From Dastarcus helophoroides (lineage: Eukaryota; Arthropoda; Insecta; Coleoptera; Bothrideridae), in the NCBI GenBank assembly GCA_028583605.1, contig CM053327.1:22431629-22495628 (forward strand): 64,000 nucleotides of DNA, written 5' to 3'. Made by a program: the position numbers and the translations under genes. Positions 33,403-45,035 of this stretch are shown here, piece after piece. Under the pieces are notes generated by a model, which made no database searches, was not told the origin of the DNA, and was given only the letters and a program-made list of their open reading frames with translations. Each line of letters begins with the position of its first letter. Position 1 is the stretch's first letter.

Positions 33403-33930
33403 AAAGGGTAATTCATTTGGAGGTACTTTTTTCCAAAACAAAAGAAGTAGAAATAAAAATGTATTGTTAATTTTTATTGTTACACAAAAGAACCATCCTT
33501 GACGTTTACTTTTTAAAGATTAGATATTTTTTTCAAATGTTGGCGGTAACTGGGGCTAGCAGGATCCATTCTGAGGTTCCAATTGTCGAAGATGCATTTG
33601 AGCCTTTCGATTGATATTTGACGAATGATGCAAGTAATGTTAGTTTCAATTCCTCAATCGTAACCGGCTTAGCCGTGTAAAATTTGGACTTTACGTAACC
33701 CCAAAGAAAAAGGTCCAGACCTGTGATATCATATAATTTAGGCTACCAATTCAGTAATTAGAAGCGTTTAATTAAGAAATGTTCATGTTTATTAGATGGT
33801 TCTCGCAATAATAACAAGGCTTCTTGAACTGTAACGTAGTCTTATTGGAACCAAATGTTGTCGAGATTTCAGGTTTCAATTTCTGGTAGCAAATAGTTCA
33901 CTATCAAATAGGTCGCCTTAAAAAAATATT
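33403..33930 (-). pseudogene. Mariner-like (DD41D) transposase remnant, C-terminal half
   Basis: One element end is present (AAAGGGTAATTCATTTGGAGG at 33404). The minus strand then gives the last third of a transposase in one frame with three stops. It reads DNIWFQ-stop-DYVTVQEALLL near 33835-33865, then YDITGLDLFLWGYVKSK near 33690-33735 and PVTIEELKLTLLASF. Counting from the Asp after WFQ to the Asp in TGLD gives 41 intervening residues, the same spacing as in the two full-length genes of this window. The N-terminal half and the other end are missing. Confidence 0.75.
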
Positions 33931-36255
33931 GAAAAATAAACAGTTCGTAACAAATTGTATTCTAGTTTTTCGGTGTTTGATGTTAACAGTATTAATATTT
34001 TTAACAACGACCCGATTTTGAATTTTTTGTCGTTATTAGTGTTTTTGTTAACATGCGCTAATGAGTGAGTTTTCATAATTTTCAATAACAACAGGTGTTT
34101 TAATTGTGTTCATTCAATTTGCTCCAATTATATTTTTGCATTAAATGTTAATGTCGCTAAGTGTCATTGCTTACAATAAAATATCAAGACATCAAAAAGT
34201 ACTTTAAGAGCAACAAAAAAGTGCTTACATGGTTTTCCTCTCTTTCACTTTCATTCTTGGTAAGTATTATTTAGTGCTGTCAAGTTACATAAAAGAAATG
34301 AAGGACATATTACTTAGGAGCTATTTATCGTTTAGAAACCCCTATTGGCTATATCTTAAAAATAAAAAATAAAATTGGATACAAGATGTAAATAAATGAT
34401 TGTTTGAGTATTTTATACTATTGACAGCACTACAAATAAATGTTCGCGAAATTGTTACAACGCAACTACTAGAGGAGCACTGTCATGTACCTTTTGATAC
34501 CTTTTATCCTCTCCAAAGCTAATATTCCCTATATGACAATTTCTTATGCAACAAATTAAATAAACTTTTGGCTCGACCAAGTTACAAGGAAATAAAAGAA
34601 TTGCAAGGATTAAAACTGTTGATCCTATGAACCAATTAATTTAACGAAGAAGGAAAGGTGATAAATTTATTTATCTCACAGGATGGAGAAATAGAAGAAA
34701 CTTTGGAAAACAGAAAAGGCAAGACCTCCTGACAGTGATTATGACCAAAGGACCGAACTGCTAAGATAATGGTCGAGTAATTTAGTAAATGTTCAAAACT
34801 TTGCTATCTAATCGCTCCGTTTGCAGACTGTATCGCCCTTTTAAAACTGATTTATTGTTAGCGTCTTGGGGAAATTACTTAAGTTCTTTTTTATTATTAT
34901 TTTTTAATGAAACTAATTAAATACTTTTATAATTGTACAGGTTGCATTCCTTCGGCGAATTAGGCATTTTTTATTCTCAAACGATAAACACATTTGGAAC
35001 ACTAATTAGATGTTCATAACTTTTAACCAACTAACAGATACTAAAATGTCATGGCAGAGATTGGCATCGACTTACCCAAAATATAACTAGTTTTGTGCAT
35101 TATCATTCAAAATTAAAAAATAGTCAAAACAAGCGGACTATTAATAAGAAATAAATATTTTATCTCAAAGAAGGCATATTCTGATAGCAGTTTGAAAAAT
35201 AATTTGACTAAATATTTTTTCCCTTAATAATAACCTAAAGTTCAAAAATTGGAAGCCTTCAAGGGTTTATTTTCCTTGTAATAAATAAAATATCCAGCTA
35301 ATTCTCGTGATAACAAGCTATTTTAACGAGTATGTTACAGCCTGCCATCGACATTAATTTATAAACAAGCCTCCCTTAAAAACTTGTTCTCGAGAGAAAG
35401 CAAAATATAAATTAATTGGGAAAGAGCGGCCCCTAATTGACTTTATTTCCCTTTCAAACGCGCTTTCAACAAAAGTACGTATCTCGAACTTGGGTTCCAG
35501 AATGAAGCAATCAATACATAACTCCGAAATTCGAGCATTCAAGCATTGATTACACTATGAGACATCTCCAAGTGACCTGCTTTCAAAATAAATTAATCAC
35601 AGCACCTAAGGTGCATCACAACATTATTAATACTGGATGCCTTAAATTATTGGTAATTGTAATCGGAATAATTGGTTGAATTCTAATGCTAATGGCATGA
35701 AAGATATAACTGGGATTAGATCTCGTCGAATGTCTGAAACTTCCCAACCAGATTTCTGCAAGCGGTGACATCCTAAACTGATTTTAGAGTGTTTATTATA
35801 AGAGAAGGAACATTCACCGGCTTTTCTTTATCACTTGAGAGCTTGATGTTTTATTTACAACTGAAAGCTGCCAAATCGATTATTATTAATTTACCTTTCA
35901 GCCCACTACAGTTAACCTGCTTCAGTAATTAGATTAATAATACCAACAATACTAGATGTGTACAGATATATAACATAAACATTTAAGGGAGCCTTAACAT
36001 GAAAAGAGACCACTTTCTAGTAATAAATAAAGACTTTTCTCTTATTTCTTCAAATAAGCATAAGAAATTGTTAGTCATTTACCAGCAAATACCCTTTCCT
36101 TTTTTCCGCCTAGTTCACTCAGAGCGCTAGCTCCAGAGATCGTACCTTGATGTCGTCGATATTAGCGGTCAATTGTTTGCACTTGCCTTAGATTTTTGTT
36201 TTGTGTGCTAAATATCAAAACTGTGTACTGATATCCTTTTGTTTTATGACCACAG
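33931..36255. other. Intron up to the RRM2 exon, nothing recognised
   Basis: AT-rich; ends in the acceptor TGACCACAG. The minus-strand frame at 35354-35542 has no recognisable similarity. Confidence 0.5.
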
Positions 36256-36381
36256 ATCGAAAGCTGTTCGTGGGCATGCTTAGCAAGCAACAAACTGAAG
36301 AAGATGTCAGACAGTTATTCGCACCTTTCGGTACAATAGAAGAGTGTACTATTCTTCGTGGACCCGACGGAGCTAGCAAAG
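36256..36381 (+). CDS. bru3: CELF/Bruno-family exon, first part of RRM2 (126 nt)
   Basis: Second coding exon of the same gene. In frame with the 49-nt exon it encodes [20 protein letters not shown] and continues through a stretch ending [14 protein letters not shown] is the RNP2 motif of RRM2, and the following helix and strand ([15 protein letters not shown]) are typical of CELF RRM2, which binds UG/GU-rich RNA in nucleus and cytoplasm. The acceptor is tgaccacag and the donor AAAG/gtaact. The exon enters with one base carried over and leaves with one base carried over, as needed to join the exon at 57488. An open frame runs on for about 90 nt past the donor but loses similarity there, which supports the splice site. 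Confidence 0.95.
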
Positions 36382-37079
36382 GTAACTTATTATTTAAAAA
36401 AATGTGCTTTAGTACAAATCAAAATAAAACATCTGCAGCTTTTATAGCATTGAGAAGATTCCCAACATTTTAACCTTTAATCTGTTTGTATCTTAATTTC
36501 AATCAGCTATGTTTCGGAAAGCTCATATAGTTAAAATAAATTTACTTTTTGCTTCTGAGCTTTTGATAGCGCACCGTTCCCAGCTTATTAAAAAATCTTA
36601 TTTATGTAACTCAGATATACGTTTGGAAATAGCCAAGGCGTGCAATTATGTTCGTGTCCTATCTCTGCAAAGGAGCTCGTACATATCTAAATTAAAGTTG
36701 ACAGTAACAGAGTGGAGTAGGGTGAGCTTTCCAATTTTCCGCGAAAGGAAACGAAAATCATTTTAGCTTTATGTGTATGCCGTGAACGGAACTAAAAATA
36801 AATATTCCGTTTTAGAAAATGTTTTATTTTTTTATGTGTATTTCATTTTTATAAGCTATAAGACAAATTTTTAGATAAATGTGAAGGAATGCAAAAAACC
36901 GTTGTCATTTATACCTCTTTCCACATAACTTATTTTTTGAATACATTATTCCTCCTAATAAGCGAATGACTCTTCTTGTACGATAACTACTAGATATACG
37001 TATATCGTATATATTTATTTATGTTCTATAAAAAAAGAAAGATATCATTAACCAATTAATAAACGGGTTTCGGCCACAG
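36382..37079 (+). other. Start of the 21-kb intron, nothing recognised
   Basis: Begins with the donor GTAACT. The open frame at 36509-36766 has no known similarity and no codon-like composition. Confidence 0.45.
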
Positions 37080-38340
37080 TTTTAGTTCGCCCCAAAATAC
37101 GCTTCGAAACCCCAAATTTTTAGTTTAAATTCGGACAAAAATTAAAATTTTCACAAAAAGCTCGTCTTTTATACAAGTAATCCGAGATTCATAATGTGAT
37201 ATACCTATTTTTTTTTTAGTTAAAATTATCTAATGAAGTGAATTTAACTATGCTTAAGGTTTAAATAAAATATTTTAGAAAAATGTCGCAACTTAGAATA
37301 AAATCTAGAAATTAATAATAAAAACGTATTTTCAGATTTTCAAAAAAACGATCATAATTTAGGCTTAAGAAAGCGAAAGTATGAAATTTCCAGAAGGTAT
37401 TTATACTAAAAATTTAAGTTGAAGCTCAGAATTTTGCGACAAAAAATAAAAAAATAAAATTTCGAATTTATGTTTTAAATCTTATAAATGTTCGATTTTA
37501 GTTCAATTTTAAACTGAATATTCCATTTTCTTAAGTTTCAAGGTTTAATTCCGAGTTTTCAAAAATTTTGAGTTTATATTCGAAGGTTGACTGAAAAAAA
37601 TCCAACATTTCGAGGGAAAACTTGAAATTTTGAAAAATAAGACAAAATTTTGACTATTGGGCTCTCGAAATTTTACCTTTAAACTTGAAATTTATGAAAA
37701 AAATATATTTTTTGTGTATACTTGTTTTTTCTAGAGAAATTTTCAGTTTGAACCTGCTTTAACAAATTTGAAAAAATGAAATACAAATTTCGAGAAAATG
37801 TCTAGATTTCGAGTTTTAAGTCGAAATTTTGGAGAACAATTAAAAATTTAAGATCTAAACTAAAAATTTTGCCAAACCATGTCTAATGAATTTCTCTTAG
37901 TTTCCAGTTTATGTTTAAGTGGTAAAGTTAATCTGGACATTTCGATTCGAAATTGGAAAGTTCTATATTTTTTTCAAAATTCTGCTTCAGCGATTTCATT
38001 AAGTGCCTAAAATTTCTTAAAATTTTAAATTTAAAGTTGAAGATTCGAGGAAAATATCCAACATTTAGAGGTTAAATTTAAAATATTGGAGAAAAATAAT
38101 AGTAAATTAAAAATGTTTTCAAATTTTTGACTTTTAAACTTAAATAATGAAAATGTACAATTTTTTAAAAGTCGAGCTTTAACACGGTGTTTCGAGAAAA
38201 AAGTTTACTGTTTCGCAAAAGACTCGAATATAAAAACAAAATTTAAGTTTAACACCAAATTTAAAGAAAAAAACTCGAGATTTAAAATAATTTAACACCG
38301 AGATTTAAACTAAAATTACAAATTTAACTTATAAAAAAAA
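37080..38340. repeat. Degenerate AT-rich repeat tract
   Basis: About 1.2 kb made of loosely repeated words such as AAATTTTGA, TTTAAACTTGAAA, TTCGAGAAAA and GAAATTTCGAG in shifting order. There is no fixed unit that I can measure by eye. Similar but shorter tracts occur at 5300-5470, 27000-27540 and 56815-57000. Probably an old, heavily mutated tandem array. Confidence 0.45.
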
Positions 38341-38349
38341 GTTAAAATT

Positions 38350-39495
38350 CAAATACTGAAATACGAATCTTGTCCCCTGAGACCAATAAAGATTTAAAAA
38401 ATACAACAAAGGTTGCTCTAACGCGTTTCGATAGCCAAACTAGCATCTTCAAAGAGATGCTAACATCTAATCCTAAAATTAACCCTTATATACTAAGAAT
38501 ATTCACTTTGTGCATGATCGACCGCATCCGAACGCGCATGCTCATCTAATTATACACGTCGTAGTGTCACAATTCCTTATCTATCAACCCTAACTATTTT
38601 TACCAGAGATGAATGGCCTAAAGGCCCAGCGCAACCATTCATAAGGTTATCTCCAGCTTTATGGATGGCAAAGCTTTCACATGCATTTAACATAGAATTC
38701 TTATTTCCTACTCTTAACAGTTTAATATTATTATCTATCCTATGATCTAATTCAAAAGCATGTCGAGCAACACTTGACTTCTCAGTTCTTCTGACCACAA
38801 ATGAGCCAAATGCTCCTTCAGTCGAATTTTAAGAAATCGTCTTGTCTGCCCAACGTACTTTTGAGGACAATTTTTACATGAAATTGTCCGTATCCTTCAA
38901 ACTATCCAAAAGTGAATTTAATTTGCCGCTAGAACTATAAACAACCCGGAAGCCCTGTTTTCGTGAACTTCCACCTAAACCATGCGTAAGCGAGGGTTCA
39001 AATGGAAGTGAGACGAGCTTAAAGTTTTTGTTTTCATCAGCTCGGAAAGTCGTGGTATTTACCAATTAACATTTAATTTTTTTTGTTAATAATTTTATAA
39101 ATAATATTTGGATCGAACCCATTAACTTCAGCTATATGTTTAATTGTCTTCAACTCCTTTCCGAATCTTTCCCTATTAAGGGAAAGATTCAGAACGCGAT
39201 GGGTAAGGAAACTGAAGCTTGCCATTTTGTGTTGTATGCACTGGTTAGAATCGGAAGTTATATAGCGAAAGACACTGGAGTCTTACCTATATACATCAAA
39301 TTCTAATCTATTTTTATTTCTAAAAACTAAAGTGTCTAATAACGGTAATGTTCCTTCTTTTTCTAACTCTAGTTGGAATTTAACTGTTTGTATGTCACGT
39401 TTTCCGACAGTTAAATTCACCGTATAGTTAGAAAAAGAAGGAACATTTCCGTTTTTAGACACTTTAGTTATTAGGAATAAAAATAGTACCAACAA
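38350..39495 (-). mobile_element. Penelope-like retroelement, 3' half (polymerase C terminus and GIY-YIG)
   Basis: Minus-strand remnant. From 39495 downward it reads TVGKRDIQTVKFQLELEKEG then PLLDTLVFRNKNRLEFDVYR. Next (about 39065-38880) is NTTTFRADENKNFKLVSLPF, ending SSSGKLNSLLDSLKDTDNF. After a frameshift comes CKNCPQKYVGQTRRFLKIRL then KEHLAHL (GIY-YIG nuclease, ~38815-38880), and finally SSVARHAFELDHR. This is the end of the reverse transcriptase/thumb plus the endonuclease of Penelope-like elements, which prime reverse transcription at nicked DNA. The catalytic RT core is missing. The 3' terminus (38350-38470, CTTGTCCCC ... AACGCGTTTCG) matches the palindromic repeats at 9.7 and 15.5 kb. 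Confidence 0.85.
39309..39485. repeat. Head-to-head inverted Penelope fragment
   Basis: The 60-bp arms 39309-39368 and 39426-39485 are inverted copies with about six mismatches. Further in, GAATTTAACTGT and ACAGTTAAATTC pair as well. Both arms encode the same polymerase segment (LEKEG-x-PxLDTLVxRNKN) on opposite strands, so two copies of the element meet here. The plus-strand copy continues for a short way (to about 39650) before similarity is lost in a GACAGACGGGCGGACGGACAC run. Confidence 0.8.
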
Positions 39496-39649
39496 TATTT
39501 TTGCTAGTGAAGAATCTGAAGGAGCTACAGAGCTTTACCGTACTAATGACTCAGCCTGTATATGTGCGCATTTAAAACCCGACGCTAGGCAAAATTTTAA
39601 ATTCCCGCGTTATATGGTTTTCGAAAAAAACCTCTGTGACAGACGGGCG

Positions 39650-42600
39650 GACGGACACGAGAGTGAGATTATAATGGTTTCGTTTTACCTTCTAATTTAA
39701 TTGGATCGAAGTTTGATAGCGCTATGTTTCTCTCCCGTTTTCTTCATTCAACTGCTTACAATTTTATTTCTATTGGATAGTTTTTTTGGACAATTGGGGG
39801 TACTACTGTCTGTTTCTGTTCTTTTTTTTTCTTAGTTCTTTAGTACTCTTAGTTTTATTACCTATTTTATGACAACCCTTCTACGTGCTCTCTGCTTAAC
39901 AGTAGTCAACCAGTTACGTCAGAAATGAATAACTAAAATCAGCTACATAGCTGCAACAAAATAAATTAATCTCTCTCAATTTAGCAAAGCATGATTTTAC
40001 GCAAATTGTTTGTAGATTTGATAGTTGATTACATAAATTTCTTTTTCTTTAAATTTTTTAATTAATATTTTACACCGATTTTATTTTAATACCATCATAT
40101 ACAAAAGGTGTTGCAACTGACTAATGACAGATAAGTGCACAACCTATTTCACTAGATATAGAAACTTCAAGCTGGATAATCCTTTAATTTCATTACCTCG
40201 ACAGGCAATATTCAACAAAAACACATCCATGCTGACATTAAATACTTATTTCAACGTCTATCTAGGCAGGAAGCAACCACACTGAACCTGTATCTTTAGT
40301 AGGTTGCAGGGTTTCTCTACTTCTTTTCTGAATAATTTGGATGTTGAATATGTCAATGTTACCCAGACTTGTAGTAAAGTCGACGGAACAATATTAACAA
40401 TTTCTTCAGTTGTCCATCCTTCCAAAAAGTGCATTTCAGATACAAAAAGGCGATTGATAAATTATAAGAACTCGCAATCACACTTTTTGGCAATCTTAAA
40501 AACATTGCCTTTGCTTCACAGACAAAACCTAACTTTAAAAATCTTAAATTTTAAAAGAAGCCCTTAGTTAAAAATAACTAACTCAAACAAAATTAAATTG
40601 CGAGCAAAAAACCCATGATTTTGATGAAAAATATATTCTATAGTAAATTTTTTGAAAATGAAATAAATGATATACTGTTATAATTCTTTGCGTGGTGGGG
40701 TCTCCTGAGAAACTTTTGTTAATAACGTGCTCATCTTAGTAGCTTATGAACTTCTTTTTAAGTAATAGCGAAAAGGCAGGGGGCAAAAATACGAGACCTT
40801 AAATTGACAAATGAGTTAATTTTAAGATGCTAGGGAGGTGTTTTAGAATTCATTAAGATTACGGAGGCCTTCTCATTTCTGATTTCGTTTCAACTTTCTG
40901 ATATCATAAAGTGCAACTAAGAGTTTAATAAAAGTTTAATTAGAAATGCTACTCACTTAAAATTAGTTTAAATCATACTTTGTTTCCGTAACCTAGTTTA
41001 AAAAGTATAAAAAGGTAAATTTTACATCAAAGTAAGAAGCACGCTGGTGGCTAAAATACTTGTTTTTCGTTTTTTAATATTAGGCTTCTTTTTAATTATC
41101 ATATTCGAGCCGTAAACAAGGCCGCCTTAGCAACAGCATAATTGTATCACTCTTTGTAAGGACTTTAATTTTATTGGATGCAAACTTCGGAAACACAAAA
41201 TTTCAAAGGCTACTTACACAAGTAACCAATTATCAGTGAGAAATTACATTAAAAATTTAAATCAAAATAACCTCGCCAGCTCTTTGAAAAATAACATTAA
41301 AAAAATAGGCAAATATGGGGACTACCGAACAGAAGTGAAAATTTAAAACTGGGAAATAACACTGGTTTTATTGGTACGAATATTGAAAATGTTTCAGAAT
41401 AAATGCTTTGTTATTGTTATTTATTTTTCTGTATAAAAATATTACCGTATTTGGTTTAATATTCACTATTACACTGCAGAGTGATCCTACAATTAAGTTG
41501 GTTTTAGAATTATGATTCAATTAAATTTTTGAAGAGCTACAGAGAGTCAAAAGCCAAATATTGACATTTGAAATGTTTGTACTTCTAACATTAAGTCTTA
41601 TGGGGAGTCATAAGTTTTATTATATTTTGCAAAACACCGCTCAGATATCTAAAAAAAATTAGCCAAGCACGAGTAGAGCTCGCACAATTACGGTTCCGTA
41701 CCAATTAATTAGAATGAATAGTTAATAGACCAAGTCAAATTAATTCATTTTTACCTATATATGAACTTGAAATTTTATCCAAATTTTCATGATTTATAAT
41801 TGAAAAATAAAAAACTTATCTATTTTCAAATACACACTTTTTGCTACATAGCAGTGGAATTGGTGGCTGTGTTGAGAATGTCTTTAGGTTATTAATTCCC
41901 AATGAGCGCACAGTTAATTTAATCGCCTTGGATCGCGCTAAAATATTTGATTTTCGTTTAAAACCGAACTCATTGCGTGCAATTTAGTAAACCTGAGCTA
42001 ACTCCGAAAATATTCATCTAAATGAAATAATACATTATTTTAAACTTTATTTATCCTTCGGATAAGTTTTTTATTTGAGACAAATTAATGCCATATGGGC
42101 AAAAGAGCCTTGAAATGCAAGCACCTATTTCTACATGAAATATTTTTTTCTTAGCAACCCTTATGATGTCGAAAAAACCTACAGTTTTCCGATCATCTAT
42201 AAATCAATAACCATTAACCCTATTAAAATCTAAATTTTATCTTTAGAAAGCTATGGTTCCGTTTTTTTCATTTTAAAATGCGAGAAAACGGAAGAAATTA
42301 ATATATGACTAACTCAAAATAACACAGGAATTGAGGCCTCGAAACCACCAATTGCTCCGTGTTTTCTGCTGCATTATATTAATTATTTTAAGTATCATTT
42401 AGCCGCCGTGATATTCTGATTTAACCTCCGCATTTTTGATGGGGGGAGGGGTAGCTGAAGAGTAGTTACAAGAAAAAACAAACACCAGTCCAGAGTTTCA
42501 ACAGCAGATCAGAGGCGAAAAAGACTGCATAGAACTTAATTTGTACTGTAGAGTAGTCAAAAATTTTTATAAACGGTTTAGGACATGTCGCATGAGCCGC

Positions 42601-43811
42601 ATGAAATCCTCTTTCGTACATAAGTTTAATAAACTAACCTGAAATGAAAAATAAATATTTCTTTAAGATTTTCCAATTAATTCGTGTTCTTTTTAATACC
42701 TTCATATGGAAATCCAAATATGTTACATATCTTAATCATAGCTATAGGTATACTGTTAACATTAGTTAGTGACCCGAGCCCTAAGGTTTTCTTGATTATT
42801 CAGAATGATAAATAGATTATTTCTCTTTTTATTTAAACCTTTTTCATTTTAAAACACCTGAAATTAATCAAATTAAATTTATATGTATATAACACTTATC
42901 AGAAGTGAACTTTTATATTAATTGCTACAACCTCGTATTGTTGTCAATTTGAAAAGTTGATTATTCTTGAACTGGAAATGCATCAATTAGTTTGAACAAT
43001 TGCCCCTCTTTTTACTAATTTACTTTCAGCTACTATTTCAATAAATTAGTTTTTTAATTTTAGAGGATCAGAAAATTTCAGACAAAAAAAAACAATAATT
43101 TTATTTACTAAGACAAAATATCAAAGTGAATTGAGTAAAGCACTATTTGAACTCAAACTAATTTATGAAAAACTAAAAACACAATTTTTCATCGCTAGGG
43201 AGATAATACAATGGGCGCTTTAGTAGGCCCAGCGACATTCAGTTATTAAATTGTCTATTGTCGTAAATAAAATGCCCTATCTTATTTTTAACGCAAGAGA
43301 AATCTTTATTTATTTGAATAAAATTTAATAATTAAAGGACAGATTGCCAGCCTAGCTATTTGTTAGTTAAAATATAATTGTATTTCTAACCCTCATTTCG
43401 CGGGATTATTCAATATTCATAAATACTATTTAACAATATATACATCGAAAAAATATCAAATATTCACTTTACATGATTTATAGCATCATTAGCAACAATA
43501 CTATATTTTTAAATCATAATTTAAAACAAATTTTAGGCTACAACTGCAGTTACTTTGGCATCGCTGAGTAATGTGACAGGTGCGCTACTCGGGAATAGGC
43601 AGAAACAAAACATTGTTTAGGTTATGCTTCACTGATGAAAATATGCATTACATCAAGTCATATTTTAGGCTCCGAGAGCCCCGAAAAAATCGTTGGATGA
43701 TTGATTTCATCACATGAAAATAGGTTGAATTGCTGAATAAATTTAATGTGAAATCACGAGCAGTGCTGATTATTTTTTAAAGAAACGGGTGCAACTGATA
43801 TAAAATCTCTA
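39650..43811. other. Intron, no gene recognised
   Basis: 4.2 kb, AT-rich. The open frame at 40304-40567 (87 codons) shows no known domain. A G-rich run (GATGGGGGGAGGGG) is at about 42440. Confidence 0.45.
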
Positions 43812-45035
43812 CAGTCTATTCAACAAGAAACGTTTCTTGATTTTAGGAAAACTATTGATTTTTTTTTGTTTTCAGTTTTATTTTCTGTAATGAAATTACA
43901 TTAAAAAGCCTACGGCGCACTACCTACTACATCGTCCAATCCTCAAAATAGACTGGCACCATTTGGGCATGCTTTCTACCAGCGTATCCCACGGCTATTT
44001 TTTTGTGAAAGTTGATTGACGGTGAACACACGTGTTCCTGCAAGTTTCTTCTTCCCAACGCTCCAAACATTTTGCATTGAATTTGCATCGGGAAACTGTG
44101 CAAAGCCAGTCTAAAGTTGTGATGCCAGTTTTTGCTTTCCAGAAGGTACAGGGTCAATTTAGATTTTTTGGATCCTTGTCCTCTTGTAAAATCCAATCCA
44201 CGCCTTCGGCACCAAACATCTTTTAAATAGACTTTAGAAGACCACGCTGACCACTGATCATTTTCTGAGCGTCCAAATTCTGGGTAAAGAGCTCTAAACA
44301 CCCAAAACCATGCTCAGACAGACATCCCCAAATATTGGAGTTTTACCGGGTGTTTGACGGTTCGCTGAAGCAATCGCTCACCAGCGGAAGACCAAGCATA
44401 CTTTATGGAAGCTCATATCCAGAACGACATTTCTTCGGAAAAAAATACATTAGACCAATGGCGGAAGAGGTTCTAGGCACCCCAGGCCTTGCGTTTTTTT
44501 TCTATGGGTCTCCAAACGCAACCTTTTTTGTCCTCGTGCTCCGATATTGTATGCTTTCCTCAGCTAAACGCTCTCTGATGGTATTTAAGCAGATGCCCCT
44601 TAGCTATCTTGGCCTTGCCTTCACGTAACCGTAGCACTTAACAATCCGTACGCTGACTTTATCCTACTGTTTTGTTGTCACTCGCGATTTGCCTCTATCG
44701 GGAAAGTCGTCGACAGTTTTTTCGGCTTTATAGCGTTCAATTCACCTCTTCACGAATGTCTTCGATTTTTTTAAATATTTAACAGTCCAGACTGTGGGAC
44801 ATGCGTGGACCTTTTTGATGAAGAATGAAGATACAAAAAGACAGCTTAGAAACGCTTTGCATACGCTGCACTCATTAACCTTTATGTTTGTACTCTTTGA
44901 AAGTTCGAACAGTAATAAAATAATTTAGCGTCAACAATGCAGCAATCGAATGCACTTTCCCATCAGACAGTCTGTAAAAACCAAGTCGTTAATAGTTTTT
45001 GAAAAATCAAGAAACGTTTCTCGTTGAATCGTCTG
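43812..45035 (-). mobile_element. Decayed Tc1-like transposon, copy 2
   Basis: 1,224 bp bounded by TA, with inverted ends (CAGTCTATTCAACAAGAAAC ... GTTTCTCGTTGAATCGTCTG) of the same family as 31689-32836. The transposase lies on the minus strand. Frames around 44300-43927 contain WSAWSSKVYLKDVW (the block before the second catalytic aspartate) and LYLLESKNWHHNF. Nucleotide alignment with copy 1 is clear over the GAGGACAAKGATCCAAAA region. Frameshifts and stops throughout; the DNDPKH catalytic box is destroyed by a frame change. Not functional. Confidence 0.85.

Noticed and set aside
36201..36473. 90-codon frame around the RRM2 exon as a whole gene
   Set aside because: Similarity to CELF proteins begins at the splice acceptor and ends at the donor; the extensions are intron.
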